NCBI GenBank assembly: GCA_964352375.1
Contig: CAYGSA010000020.1
Span: 1 to 24,664 of the forward strand
DNA: 24,664 nucleotides
Origin: UBA1672 sp964352375
GTDB taxonomy: Bacteria; Pseudomonadota; Alphaproteobacteria; Micavibrionales; Micavibrionaceae
Direction: 5' to 3'
Part shown: one piece after another, positions 1-7,379 of the stretch
Layout: each line of letters begins with the position of its first letter
How positions within the stretch are numbered: position 1 is the stretch's first letter
Program-made: the position numbers and the translations under genes
Notes under the pieces: generated by a model
Databases searched by the model: none
Seen by the model: only the letters and a program-made list of their open reading frames with translations
What the model was told of the DNA's origin: nothing

Positions 1-44
1 TGCCGCCAGCGTTCGTTCTGAGCCAGGATCAAACTCTTAAGTTT
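1..44 (-). rRNA. rrs: 16S ribosomal RNA, 5' end only
   Basis: Read on the minus strand, this is the conserved bacterial 16S start. The universal 27F-site core AGAGTTTGATCCTGGCTCAG is present, followed by AACGAACGCTGGCGGCA. Alignment by eye to the E. coli 5' end (AAATTGAAGAG) puts the mature 5' end near position 44. The rest of the gene, and presumably the rest of an rrn operon, lies beyond the left edge. The AACGAACGCTGGCGGC form is typical of Alphaproteobacteria and some others, but 44 bases cannot place the organism. Confidence 0.97.
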
Positions 45-450
45 AATCCCATCAATCTCAAAAAAGAATCTTTTTTGGTTTTTGAAGTAATGCGTTTCCC
101 GCGGGCGGAAAACGACTTTTTCAAAAGACCTGCTTGCTTGCACTTATAATGTTTATCGAAATAAACACTATAATACTGTTAGCTTCTAAATCAAGCTGTC
201 GACTGACAGCCGTTGCAAATGCAACGCTTTTTAATTTAAAAACTTGCGTCAATATAAATTAATAAGTGACACGCTTACAAACAGAACTTTCTTTGTTTAA
301 TGCATCCAATACATTTAACGAAAGCACTGCTGCCTGCGTATCTCTTCTTTCCTCTTTACGATGTACAAGAATCTAGCGAATTAAAATCAAATTTTACTTT
401 GGGTAAAAGCCGCTGTTTTGCTCTCTGTTCGCGTAAACGTCCGTTGAGCG
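45..450 (-). other. rrn leader with several hairpins
   Basis: This is the non-coding stretch between the rrn promoter and the 16S 5' end, read on the minus strand. It holds four clear inverted repeats. At 93-114 there are 8-bp arms with one G-U pair and the loop GCCCGC. At 151-166 is GTTTATTTCGATAAAC with a UUCG loop. At 195-210 is GCTGTCAGTCGACAGC. At 211-226 is CGTTGCATTTGCAACG. An AT-only-looking 8-bp inverted repeat sits at 60-76, close to the 16S start. A loose boxA-like stretch (TGCTTTCGTTAAA, about 317-329) may be an antitermination element, but the match is imperfect. I see no convincing protein gene. A 64-codon open frame at 356-550 on the minus strand runs across the rrn promoter and is judged spurious. 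Confidence 0.7.
167..194 (-). promoter_or_regulatory. candidate second rrn promoter (P2)
   Basis: On the minus strand, TTGATT (189-194), a 16-base spacer and TATAGT (167-172) form a plausible sigma-70 promoter inside the rrn leader. Tandem promoters are common for rRNA operons. It is flanked directly by 16-bp inverted repeats: 195-210 abuts the -35 and 151-166 abuts the -10. Transcription would start near 160. The -35 match is only 4 of 6, so this is a candidate. Confidence 0.45.
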
Positions 451-457
451 TTTGGAG

Positions 458-486
458 GTTATAGCGACAAGTTTTTCTCCTGTCAA
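458..486 (-). promoter_or_regulatory. rrn promoter P1, sigma-70 type with UP-like A-tracts
   Basis: On the minus strand, a perfect -35 TTGACA (481-486) is followed by a 17-base spacer and -10 TATAAC (458-463). Immediately upstream, at about 487-530, lie A-tracts (AAAAAAGATTTAAAAAAA) in the place of an UP element, as expected of a strong rRNA promoter. Transcription would start near 450 and run left towards the 16S gene. This is the best promoter match in the window. Confidence 0.8.
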
Positions 487-550
487 ACATCTTTTGCGCT
501 TTTTTTAAATCTTTTTTAACCCAAAAAGAGAAACTCCCACTAACAGCCAC

Positions 551-798
551 TTTGAATCAAAAATTAATCCCAACCAATTCTAAAATGACCCCAAAACGCA
601 CCGAGTCATAATCGAGTCAAATAAGACAAGCACAACGAAGTGAGCACAATTAGAGAATGCAAAGAAAAGCATTCAGCCCAGAACCATTTGCCCCACACAC
701 TAACCCACCATCTTGCAAATCAACTGCAATAAGAGTATCTCTTAAATCAACGGGTACAAATCCTATAACATTCATATAAGAAAAAAGAGGCGCATTAA
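551..798. other. intergenic region before the Na/Pi cotransporter
   Basis: No gene is seen here. The region carries an inverted repeat GAATGC/GCATTC (655-660 and 669-674, 8-base loop). Two weak plus-strand promoter candidates are present. One is TTGCAA (713-718) with a 17-base spacer to TATCTC (736-741). The other is TTAAAT (742-747) with a 16-base spacer to TATAAC (764-769). Either could serve the downstream transporter gene. A ribosome binding site AAGAGG at 785-790 lies 8 bases before its ATG. Confidence 0.45.
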
Positions 799-2457
799 AT
801 GTCCGCAACATTAACCCTGCTTAACATCATCGGCGCCGTCGCCCTCCTTCTTTGGGGAACGCGTATGGTGCGCCTTGGATTCACACGCGCCTATGCGACA
901 TCACTGCAACAGCTCATCGCCAAAAGCACAAATAACAGAGTAAAAGCATTCCTTGCAGGCCTGGGCGTAACAACCGTCCTCCAAAGCTCCACCGCCACAA
1001 CAATGATCTGTGCCTCCTTCGCCTCAAAGCACATGATCACCCTCGCCGCCGCCATCGCCGTCGTCATCGGCGCAGACATCGGAACAACCATCGTCGCCCA
1101 AATTCTCATCTTCGACCTTTCATGGCTCATGCCGCTCCTGCTGTTAACAGGCGTTCTCATGCATCATAAGTATGAACACGGCGGGCGTAAACGCCACATC
1201 GCACGCGCATTCATCGGTCTAGGCCTCATTCTCCTCGCCCTCTCCATGATCAAAACAAGCGGCGCAGGCCTCTCAGGCTCCGACACACTGCCACTTATAT
1301 TAAAACCACTGGAAGACGAGCCAATACTCGCAATTCTGGTCGCAGCCCTCCTCACATGGCTCCTCCACTCCTCCCTTGCTGCCGTTCTGATCATCGCAAC
1401 ATTCGTCTCACAAGACGTTGTCTCCGTTGATCTAGCGCTTAAACTTGTCCTCGGCGCAAATCTCGGCGCCGCAATCGTTGCTTACGTCATAAGCTTCTCT
1501 ATGGGAACACAGGCAAAGCGAATAACAACGGCAAATGTTATCATGCGCTTTGTCTGTGTAATTCTTGCGCTTCCGTTCATTCATGCGCTCGCCCCATACT
1601 TCACACACCCTGACATCGCACAAAGCCGCGACATCATAAACTTCCACATGGCCTTCAATATAGCACTCGCCATTATATTCCTGCCGTTCATCTCATCACT
1701 CTCCAAACTGATAGAAAAACTTGTACCAGAGAAAAAATCAGTTGATGAAGACAAAACAACGCCAATGTACCTCGACGAAAGCTCCCTGAACTCACCAACC
1801 ATAGCACTTGCGAGCGCTGCACGCGAAACCTTACGCATCGCAAAAATAGTCGAAGACATGTTCAGCAACGCCATGATCGCGTTAAAAGAAGAGAGCCAAG
1901 ACGCACTAAAAAAAATCCGCGCCGCTGACGATCAAATCGACATCCTCCACAACGAAGTAAAGCTCTATCTCACCCGCGTCAGTGAAGAAGCCCTCGACCC
2001 GAAAGAATCAGATCGCTTCGTTCAAATCCTAACCTTCTCAACAAACCTTGAGCATATCGGCGACATCATCGATTCAAGCTTAATCGAAATCACTGAAACC
2101 AAAATCAACAATAAAGCGCGCTTTTCCAAAGAAGGCTTTCAGGAAATTCGCGAATTCCACAACACCATCCTCACCAACATGAAAATCGCACAAGCCATCT
2201 TTATGTCCGAAGACCCATCTCTTGCGCGTCAATTGGTTGAAGGTAAAGCCTTAGTGCGCAAGGCCGCGCAAGACAGCGCAGAGGCGCACTTCAAACGCCT
2301 GCGCGAAGGCATCCCCGAAACAAAAACCACCAGCTCCATGCACACAGACATCATCCGTGATTACAAACGCATAAACAGTTACGTCACCTCTGTCGCCTTC
2401 ACCATCCTCGAAAACGCAGAACGCCACAAGACAAGGCGCAAACAAAAAGACGCGTAA
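799..2457 (+). CDS. Na/Pi cotransporter family protein with PhoU-like C-terminal domain
   Basis: A 552-residue inner-membrane protein of the NptA/YjbB (PF02690) type, predicted to take up or export phosphate with sodium. The N-terminal ~310 residues are hydrophobic helices in two inverted halves. Each half carries the family signature: QSSTATTM with GADIGTT near residues 62-97, and HSSLAAV with GANLGAA in the second half. After a charged linker (about 312-325), residues ~335-545 form helical bundles resembling PhoU, as in many bacterial homologues. The ATG start has an AAGAGG ribosome binding site 8 bases upstream. It is transcribed away from the rRNA operon. The polysaccharide gene starts 88 bases downstream with no clear terminator between, so some read-through is possible. 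The family call is firm; direction of transport and regulation are not visible. Confidence 0.9.
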   Translation: MSATLTLLNIIGAVALLLWGTRMVRLGFTRAYATSLQQLIAKSTNNRVKAFLAGLGVTTVLQSSTATTMICASFASKHMITLAAAIAVVIGADIGTTIVAQILIFDLSWLMPLLLLTGVLMHHKYEHGGRKRHIARAFIGLGLILLALSMIKTSGAGLSGSDTLPLILKPLEDEPILAILVAALLTWLLHSSLAAVLIIATFVSQDVVSVDLALKLVLGANLGAAIVAYVISFSMGTQAKRITTANVIMRFVCVILALPFIHALAPYFTHPDIAQSRDIINFHMAFNIALAIIFLPFISSLSKLIEKLVPEKKSVDEDKTTPMYLDESSLNSPTIALASAARETLRIAKIVEDMFSNAMIALKEESQDALKKIRAADDQIDILHNEVKLYLTRVSEEALDPKESDRFVQILTFSTNLEHIGDIIDSSLIEITETKINNKARFSKEGFQEIREFHNTILTNMKIAQAIFMSEDPSLARQLVEGKALVRKAAQDSAEAHFKRLREGIPETKTTSSMHTDIIRDYKRINSYVTSVAFTILENAERHKTRRKQKDA

Positions 2458-2545
2458 AAAAACCGCCTCAATTTAAGGGATTCCCAAACAAACAGGAAAA
2501 CGCTAAACTGTATTCCAGTGTGTGCTTATTAATTTCGGACGCGTT

Positions 2546-4981
2546 ATGGTCAAAAAGCTAACTTTAAAGATCACGGCATTATCCATGCTCTCGACGACTG
2601 CCCTAGCGCAGACTCAGACAGCACCGCCGCCATGGTTTGAAGCGAACACCAAACCACAAAACCAAGCCGAAAAAAACACCAGCGCCCTCCCCAAAATCAA
2701 TGAAGAAGATATCCAGGCAATAGAGCGCGAAGAAAACTCCTCAAAGCTAGAAGACTTCTACCGTGGCCGATCAAAAGACGAAACACTCCAGCAATTCGGA
2801 TACAGCCTCTTCACAGGCGGCACAACAGAACACTCATCCTCACCAAACGGCGCTGTGCAAGATAACTATATTTTGGGCGCAGGCGATGAACTGCTCATCA
2901 GCTTTACAGGACAGCGCAACGACCAAATAACCGCACGCATTTCCCCACAAGGGCAAATCACGATAAAAGATTTCCCCCCCATCCCCGCAACAGGGCGATC
3001 CATCTCAGAGATAAGACAAACCATAGACACCCACACACAAAACATCCCAAACACACAGGCCTATGTGTCCCTCTCTAAAATTAAGCAAATTGGGGTTCTC
3101 ATTGTCGGGCACGTCAATGAACCTGGTCGCAAAACCATGAACGCATTCCAAACGGTTTTCGATGCTCTGCGCCATGCTGGTGGTATCCAAAAACAAGGCT
3201 CTCTACGCCAAATCAAGCTTGTACGTGGCGGCCTCAGCAAACAAATCGACCTTTACGAGTTGCTCATGGACGGCGCCCCCGGCAAAGATATCTCCCTGCG
3301 CGATGGCGACCGCATCATCATCCCCCCCATTGGCGCAAGCGTCGCAATCACAGGCGCCGTAAAACGCCCCGCAATATACGAACTCAAAACCAAAAACAGC
3401 GCAGCAAGCTTAAGCAGAATGCTAAAATACGCAGGCGATGTGCTCTCCCCCGGTCAAAACCGATTCATGAAACTCGCTCCATCCCAATCAGGCGAAGAAG
3501 CCATCTCACAAATTACAAATCAGACAATCCCCCTCTTCAAGGATGGCAGCATCCTAAAAGTCCTTCGCGGCACCGACAAGCCAACTGGCATGATTGAGTT
3601 GGCTGGCCACACGCACAAAGCAGGCCTGTATGACGTCAATAAACACAAAACCCTATCGACGCTCCTAAAAAATAACGGAGCCCTCGGCCCTGATATCTAC
3701 CCACTCCTCGGCATTATAGAACGCCACAACAAAACACTCCTTTCTCGTGAATATATTACATTTTCGCCTCGGATCGTATTAGAAAATAAAATCGATATTA
3801 AAACAGAAGAAAATGACAAAATAATCCTGCTTTCAAATCAATATATTTCAAGTATTTACAGCAAAAAAATTAACGAAACACATAAGCCTGAAATTAAAAA
3901 AAACCACGCAATAAATAATGAATTAAAAACAGAAGGCAATGAATTTCTAAAATCTTTCATCAAAGAACAATCTTTGACTTTACGAGGCGCTATCCGCACA
4001 CCTGGATCATACCCTGTCGCCAAAGAAATAACGATGGACACCCTCCTCGCCGCAGCAGGTGGAACAACCAGAGCGGCCAATCTGGAAAGCATAGAAATAA
4101 CCACCAGCACACCGGATCAATCAGAGACGTACAGGACAACATTAAACATAAATCCTGACACACCCGAATATACAGACCCCGCGCAAATCACATTATCCGC
4201 TGGCGATGCCGTGCGCGTAAACCAGTCCCAAAAGGCCATAAAGTCTAACACTGTCCTAATTATCGGCGAAGTTAAGCATCCGGGCGAATATGACCTCCTC
4301 CCAGGCGACAATGTCTCAAGCTTGCTAGAGCGCGCAGGCAGCCTGACCGAACAAGCCTACCCCTCAGGCGCAATCTTCAGCCGCGAATCCGCCCGCAAAA
4401 CCGAAGAACTCCGTTACCGTAACGCCGCGCGCGATCTAGAGCACCGCCTCGCCGCCGCCATACAAAACGATAAAAAGAACCCGCCCAACGCCACACAGAT
4501 CGAGATCGTTCGAGAACTCAGCAAAGAGCTAAGCACTGTCAAAGCAGTCGGCCGCATCACCGTTGAACTCGATCCTGATATCTTGGATATCAGCCCTGAA
4601 TTAGACATGCTGCTTGAACACGGCGATAAAATATACATTCCCAAACGCCCACTGACCGTGCGTGTGGCAGGCGAAATCTTCTCCCCCGCTGCGCTACAAT
4701 TCCGCAAAGACAAAGACCCAAGAGACTATATAAACGAAGCTGGCGGCTTCACCAAAGCGGCCGATAAAAACCGCGCCTTCGTCCTCTATCCGAACGGCAG
4801 TGCACAGCCACTAAAAGTCAGTACATGGAACCACACGCCAATCATGATCCCACCCGGCTCCACAATTGTTGTGCCTCTAGATCCAAAACCATTCAGCTTC
4901 CTTCAAAGCGCAAAAGAAATCGGACAAATTATCGGAAATTTAGCCGTGACAGCTGTATTCGTTGATGATATTCGTGATTAA
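2546..4981 (+). CDS. polysaccharide export protein with Poly_export and about six SLBB repeats
   Basis: Wza-type outer-membrane/periplasmic export protein for a surface polysaccharide. I chose the ATG at 2546 (811 residues) over an in-frame GTG at 2522 because it begins a clean Sec signal peptide: MVKK, a hydrophobic core, and cleavage after ALA near residue 21. There is no lipobox cysteine, unlike E. coli Wza. A charged, probably disordered stretch (~25-100) precedes a Poly_export domain (~107-180, beginning NYILGAGDELLISF). About six SLBB-like beta-grasp units follow, recognised by repeats such as VGHVNEPGR, GAVKRPAIYEL, GAIRTPGSYPV, GEVKHPGEYDL and GEIFSPAALQF. The C-terminus is a short amphipathic segment ending VFVDDIRD. 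An AT-rich stretch at about 3770-3975 encodes a lysine/asparagine-rich linker between SLBB units. A GT2 gene begins on the base after the stop codon. Confidence 0.88.
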   Translation: MVKKLTLKITALSMLSTTALAQTQTAPPPWFEANTKPQNQAEKNTSALPKINEEDIQAIEREENSSKLEDFYRGRSKDETLQQFGYSLFTGGTTEHSSSPNGAVQDNYILGAGDELLISFTGQRNDQITARISPQGQITIKDFPPIPATGRSISEIRQTIDTHTQNIPNTQAYVSLSKIKQIGVLIVGHVNEPGRKTMNAFQTVFDALRHAGGIQKQGSLRQIKLVRGGLSKQIDLYELLMDGAPGKDISLRDGDRIIIPPIGASVAITGAVKRPAIYELKTKNSAASLSRMLKYAGDVLSPGQNRFMKLAPSQSGEEAISQITNQTIPLFKDGSILKVLRGTDKPTGMIELAGHTHKAGLYDVNKHKTLSTLLKNNGALGPDIYPLLGIIERHNKTLLSREYITFSPRIVLENKIDIKTEENDKIILLSNQYISSIYSKKINETHKPEIKKNHAINNELKTEGNEFLKSFIKEQSLTLRGAIRTPGSYPVAKEITMDTLLAAAGGTTRAANLESIEITTSTPDQSETYRTTLNINPDTPEYTDPAQITLSAGDAVRVNQSQKAIKSNTVLIIGEVKHPGEYDLLPGDNVSSLLERAGSLTEQAYPSGAIFSRESARKTEELRYRNAARDLEHRLAAAIQNDKKNPPNATQIEIVRELSKELSTVKAVGRITVELDPDILDISPELDMLLEHGDKIYIPKRPLTVRVAGEIFSPAALQFRKDKDPRDYINEAGGFTKAADKNRAFVLYPNGSAQPLKVSTWNHTPIMIPPGSTIVVPLDPKPFSFLQSAKEIGQIIGNLAVTAVFVDDIRD

Positions 4982-5800
4982 ATGAGCACACAAATAAAAC
5001 AACAATTCCCTCTCTTCTCGGTCATTACAATCACACTGAATAACATTGAGGGACTTAAAAAAACCGAAAAATCAATCAACAAACAAAGCTTTAAAGACGC
5101 CGAATGGATCGTCATAGACGGCGAATCGAGTGATGGCACTACCGAACATCTCCGCAAACGTCGCTCAGAAAGACGCCGCGAAGACTATCCCTTCCAATTT
5201 ATAAGCGAAAAAGACGACGGCTTATATGATGCCATGAATAAAGGCATAGAGGCCGCACGCGGACATTACATGATATTCCTAAATGCAGGCGATGAATTCG
5301 CCGCATCAGATACACTGGAAATCATCGCTCCCCATACCAAAAAAAAACCAGATTTCATCTATGGAGACGCCTTAGAGCCACAAGCCAAAACAGATCAGAA
5401 AATCTATAAAACAGCGAGACGATACAAAGAACTCGCCTGGGGCATGATCACACACCACCAATCGATGCTGTATCGCAGACATACTGTGCGCGATTTCAAA
5501 ATCCACTACAGCCTGCTCTACGACATTGCCGCAGACTATGATTTTACGGCCAGATTCTTGCTCAAAGCCAAGAAAATAGTCTACATACCCAAACCTATTT
5601 GCATCTTCGAACAAGGCGGAATATCTCAGAAAAATGCGTCTTTGGGACGCAAAGAACAATATATGATCCGCGAAAAACTAGAGATGGTTTCCCCTCAGGA
5701 AAACATCTGGATCATTACACTCCAAACCGCAATATGGTATTTCAAAACTTTCTGTCCATGGGGATATCACGCGCTAAAATCAATGCTTAAACGCCGCTAA
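4982..5800 (+). CDS. family 2 glycosyltransferase, WcaE-like
   Basis: A 272-residue cytoplasmic or membrane-associated GT-A enzyme expected to add a sugar from a nucleotide-sugar donor to a lipid-linked glycan. Visible GT2 landmarks are the beta-strand SVITITLNN (~13-21), VIDGESSDGT (~38-47), the SEKDDGLYDAMNKGI block (~76-90) and FLNAGDEF (~100-107), where the usual DxD is replaced by NAGD, as in WcaE-type colanic acid transferases. A conserved HHQSMLYRR stretch follows. The ATG directly follows the TAA of the export gene with no Shine-Dalgarno sequence, suggesting translational coupling. Its last 21 bases overlap the end of the convergent glycosyltransferase gene. Donor and acceptor cannot be read from the sequence. 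Confidence 0.85.
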   Translation: MSTQIKQQFPLFSVITITLNNIEGLKKTEKSINKQSFKDAEWIVIDGESSDGTTEHLRKRRSERRREDYPFQFISEKDDGLYDAMNKGIEAARGHYMIFLNAGDEFAASDTLEIIAPHTKKKPDFIYGDALEPQAKTDQKIYKTARRYKELAWGMITHHQSMLYRRHTVRDFKIHYSLLYDIAADYDFTARFLLKAKKIVYIPKPICIFEQGGISQKNASLGRKEQYMIREKLEMVSPQENIWIITLQTAIWYFKTFCPWGYHALKSMLKRR

Positions 5801-6586
5801 AACCATGTCACAATAAAGCTTCCGCGCACGCGCAAAATCAAACCCCGCACGTCCATCCAAGAAACCAAATTTCAAAAAATAGGAATAAGAGAACATCACA
5901 TAAGGCCGCAGAAAAGATGCCCGCAGAAAGTCCTTCAAATGCTCTCGCCACCAAATAGGGTCTTCCGGCCAAGCGCATTTTCGGTTCATATGAGCCTCCC
6001 ACTGCGCATAGCGATCATGCCGAGAAGCCCACCTCCCTCGATCATCATTCGCATAATGTAACAAAGTAGCGTTTAATTGCCCGATCCTGCCAGGGGATTT
6101 CATAATGGGCTGGTAATGCCCCTCAATCTCCCCCATCGCAGGGCATTCCAAATCATCCACCACAGGAAACGCCATCGCTTTTCGATCAAAAAGCATGATT
6201 TTATTATTCCGCATCCCATATGTCAAAACCAAGCCATTCCAAACATACTGCCCCTGAACAAAATAGCCGACGCAGTTAAAATCAAGTGCACGAATTTCTT
6301 CAACCAACGCAGGCGGTACCACCTCATCCGCATCAACCCAAAACACCCAATCATGCTGAATATCTATATGATCAAGGCACCACTGCCTCTTTTTGGGGTA
6401 TTGCCCATTCCATACAAAATCAACCACTTGCACGCCCATATCACCCGCAATCTCAGCCGTGCAATCCGAGCTGCTCGAATCAACAACAATCACCTCATCA
6501 AAATCAGAAAGAGCATCTAAACACCGCGCAATCACGGCCTCTTCATTCTTGGTCACCACCAAAACAGAGACAGGGATTTTATCCAT
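5780..6586 (-). CDS. family 2 glycosyltransferase, WaaE/KdtX-like
   Basis: I start the gene at the ATG at 6586 (MDKIPVSVLVVTKNEE, 268 residues). The frame stays open upstream, but the extra residues are out of character and overlap the Wzz-like gene. Motifs are VSVLVVTKNEE (6-16), VVDSSSSDCT (~34-43) and the metal-binding FWVDADE (~82-88, DxD at 85-87). The later part has KIMLFDR and a C-terminal basic helix region with WWREHLKDFLRASFLRPYVMF. This pattern matches the GT2 group of lipopolysaccharide-core and capsule transferases such as WaaE. The start overlaps the stop of the upstream gene by 8 bases (ATGGATAA), a sign of translational coupling. It is the last gene of the minus-strand polysaccharide operon and overlaps its convergent neighbour by 21 bases. 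Confidence 0.87.
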   Translation of the reverse strand: MDKIPVSVLVVTKNEEAVIARCLDALSDFDEVIVVDSSSSDCTAEIAGDMGVQVVDFVWNGQYPKKRQWCLDHIDIQHDWVFWVDADEVVPPALVEEIRALDFNCVGYFVQGQYVWNGLVLTYGMRNNKIMLFDRKAMAFPVVDDLECPAMGEIEGHYQPIMKSPGRIGQLNATLLHYANDDRGRWASRHDRYAQWEAHMNRKCAWPEDPIWWREHLKDFLRASFLRPYVMFSYSYFLKFGFLDGRAGFDFARARKLYCDMVLAAFKH

Positions 6587-7373
6587 TATGACGCAAGCCA
6601 TAAACAATAAAACCAATAAGCAACCCAACAAAAAGAAAGACAGGAAAAATAACAAACCGATCGGGCCAGCGGGGCTTAGACGATACAAAAGCTGGCTCAA
6701 TCACACTCGCCGCGAAAGGCTGATCCAAAGAAACCATCATACGGACACGCTCTTGCTCCATCATCAACGCCGCAAGTGTACGCTTATGCTCGGGATTCAT
6801 GCTACGCCCAATTCCCGCGTTCAGATAGGCAATACGCTCATTCGTCTCACGTAAAACCGACTGACGAATACGATCATCCGCCAAAGCATGAATCTGATTT
6901 AGAAACTTTGTTGCAAAATATGGGTCAGGGTGCATATAAACCATGCGCCGAAAAGGCGTCCCACTCACAGGCTCCAACGTCACATGACGTTTAAAATATT
7001 CTGTGCCCTGCGCCAAAGAAGACCCTGAAAAAGCAAAAGCGCGATCTTTCTGAATGCCAGCCTCAACGCCATCCTGCTCTAACAATGCAGACGCCAGAGA
7101 AGGCAGAGCATAAATCTGCGCAAACCGAGAAAACGCGGCGTCACCACCAAGATGCTCTGGCTGCACATGCAGACTGCCTTCCGGAGCGCGAAAAGCACTC
7201 TGCGCAAAAGCATGTGCAGGCGCAATCACCATTTCAGCTTTGTAATAAGGTGTCGCACTTTTCAAAAAAACAACCGCCAAGACAAGACTAACAAAACCAA
7301 AGAAAACCAAATACAGCTTGGCCTTCCAAACGTCACGCAGCACATCAAACAATGTCTTCTCTTGAGTTTGCAT
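6579..7373 (-). CDS. Wzz-like polysaccharide chain-length determinant
   Basis: A 264-residue inner-membrane protein of the Wzz/polysaccharide co-polymerase type. One membrane segment lies near residues 18-40 (YLVFFGFVSLVLAVVFL) and a second at ~239-260 (FVIFPVFLFVGLLIGFIVYGL), with a periplasmic domain between. A proline-bearing segment (SKPRWPDRF) precedes the second helix, as is usual for the family. There is no C-terminal tyrosine-kinase domain, so it resembles O-antigen Wzz or PCP-1-like proteins rather than Wzc. It would set the length of the polymer made by the nearby polymerase/ligase. It is 6 bases downstream of the GT4 gene and overlaps the next gene by 8 bases. It is shorter than typical Wzz proteins (~320-360 residues), mainly in the periplasmic part. 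Confidence 0.8.
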   Translation of the reverse strand: MQTQEKTLFDVLRDVWKAKLYLVFFGFVSLVLAVVFLKSATPYYKAEMVIAPAHAFAQSAFRAPEGSLHVQPEHLGGDAAFSRFAQIYALPSLASALLEQDGVEAGIQKDRAFAFSGSSLAQGTEYFKRHVTLEPVSGTPFRRMVYMHPDPYFATKFLNQIHALADDRIRQSVLRETNERIAYLNAGIGRSMNPEHKRTLAALMMEQERVRMMVSLDQPFAASVIEPAFVSSKPRWPDRFVIFPVFLFVGLLIGFIVYGLRHNG

Positions 7374-7379
7374 CTGCGG

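Noticed and set aside
356..550. 64-codon open frame on the minus strand upstream of the 16S gene
   Set aside because: It spans the near-consensus rrn promoter (458-486) and its A-tracts, has no ribosome binding site, and its lysine/arginine-rich sequence reads like translated leader.
655..674. GAATGC/GCATTC inverted repeat as a terminator for the rrn or transporter unit
   Set aside because: The 6-bp stem has no T-run on either strand and ends no gene. It is noted only as part of the intergenic region.
6587..6700. Longer start for the WaaE-like glycosyltransferase
   Set aside because: The extra 38 residues overlap the Wzz-like gene in another frame. The typical GT2 N-terminus begins at MDKIPVSVLVVTKNEE, and the ATGGATAA overlap is a normal coupling signal.
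6077..6854. Overlapping plus-strand open frames of about 100-150 codons in 6077-6854
   Set aside because: They are antisense to the glycosyltransferase and Wzz-like genes, with low-complexity composition and no motifs. They are shadows.
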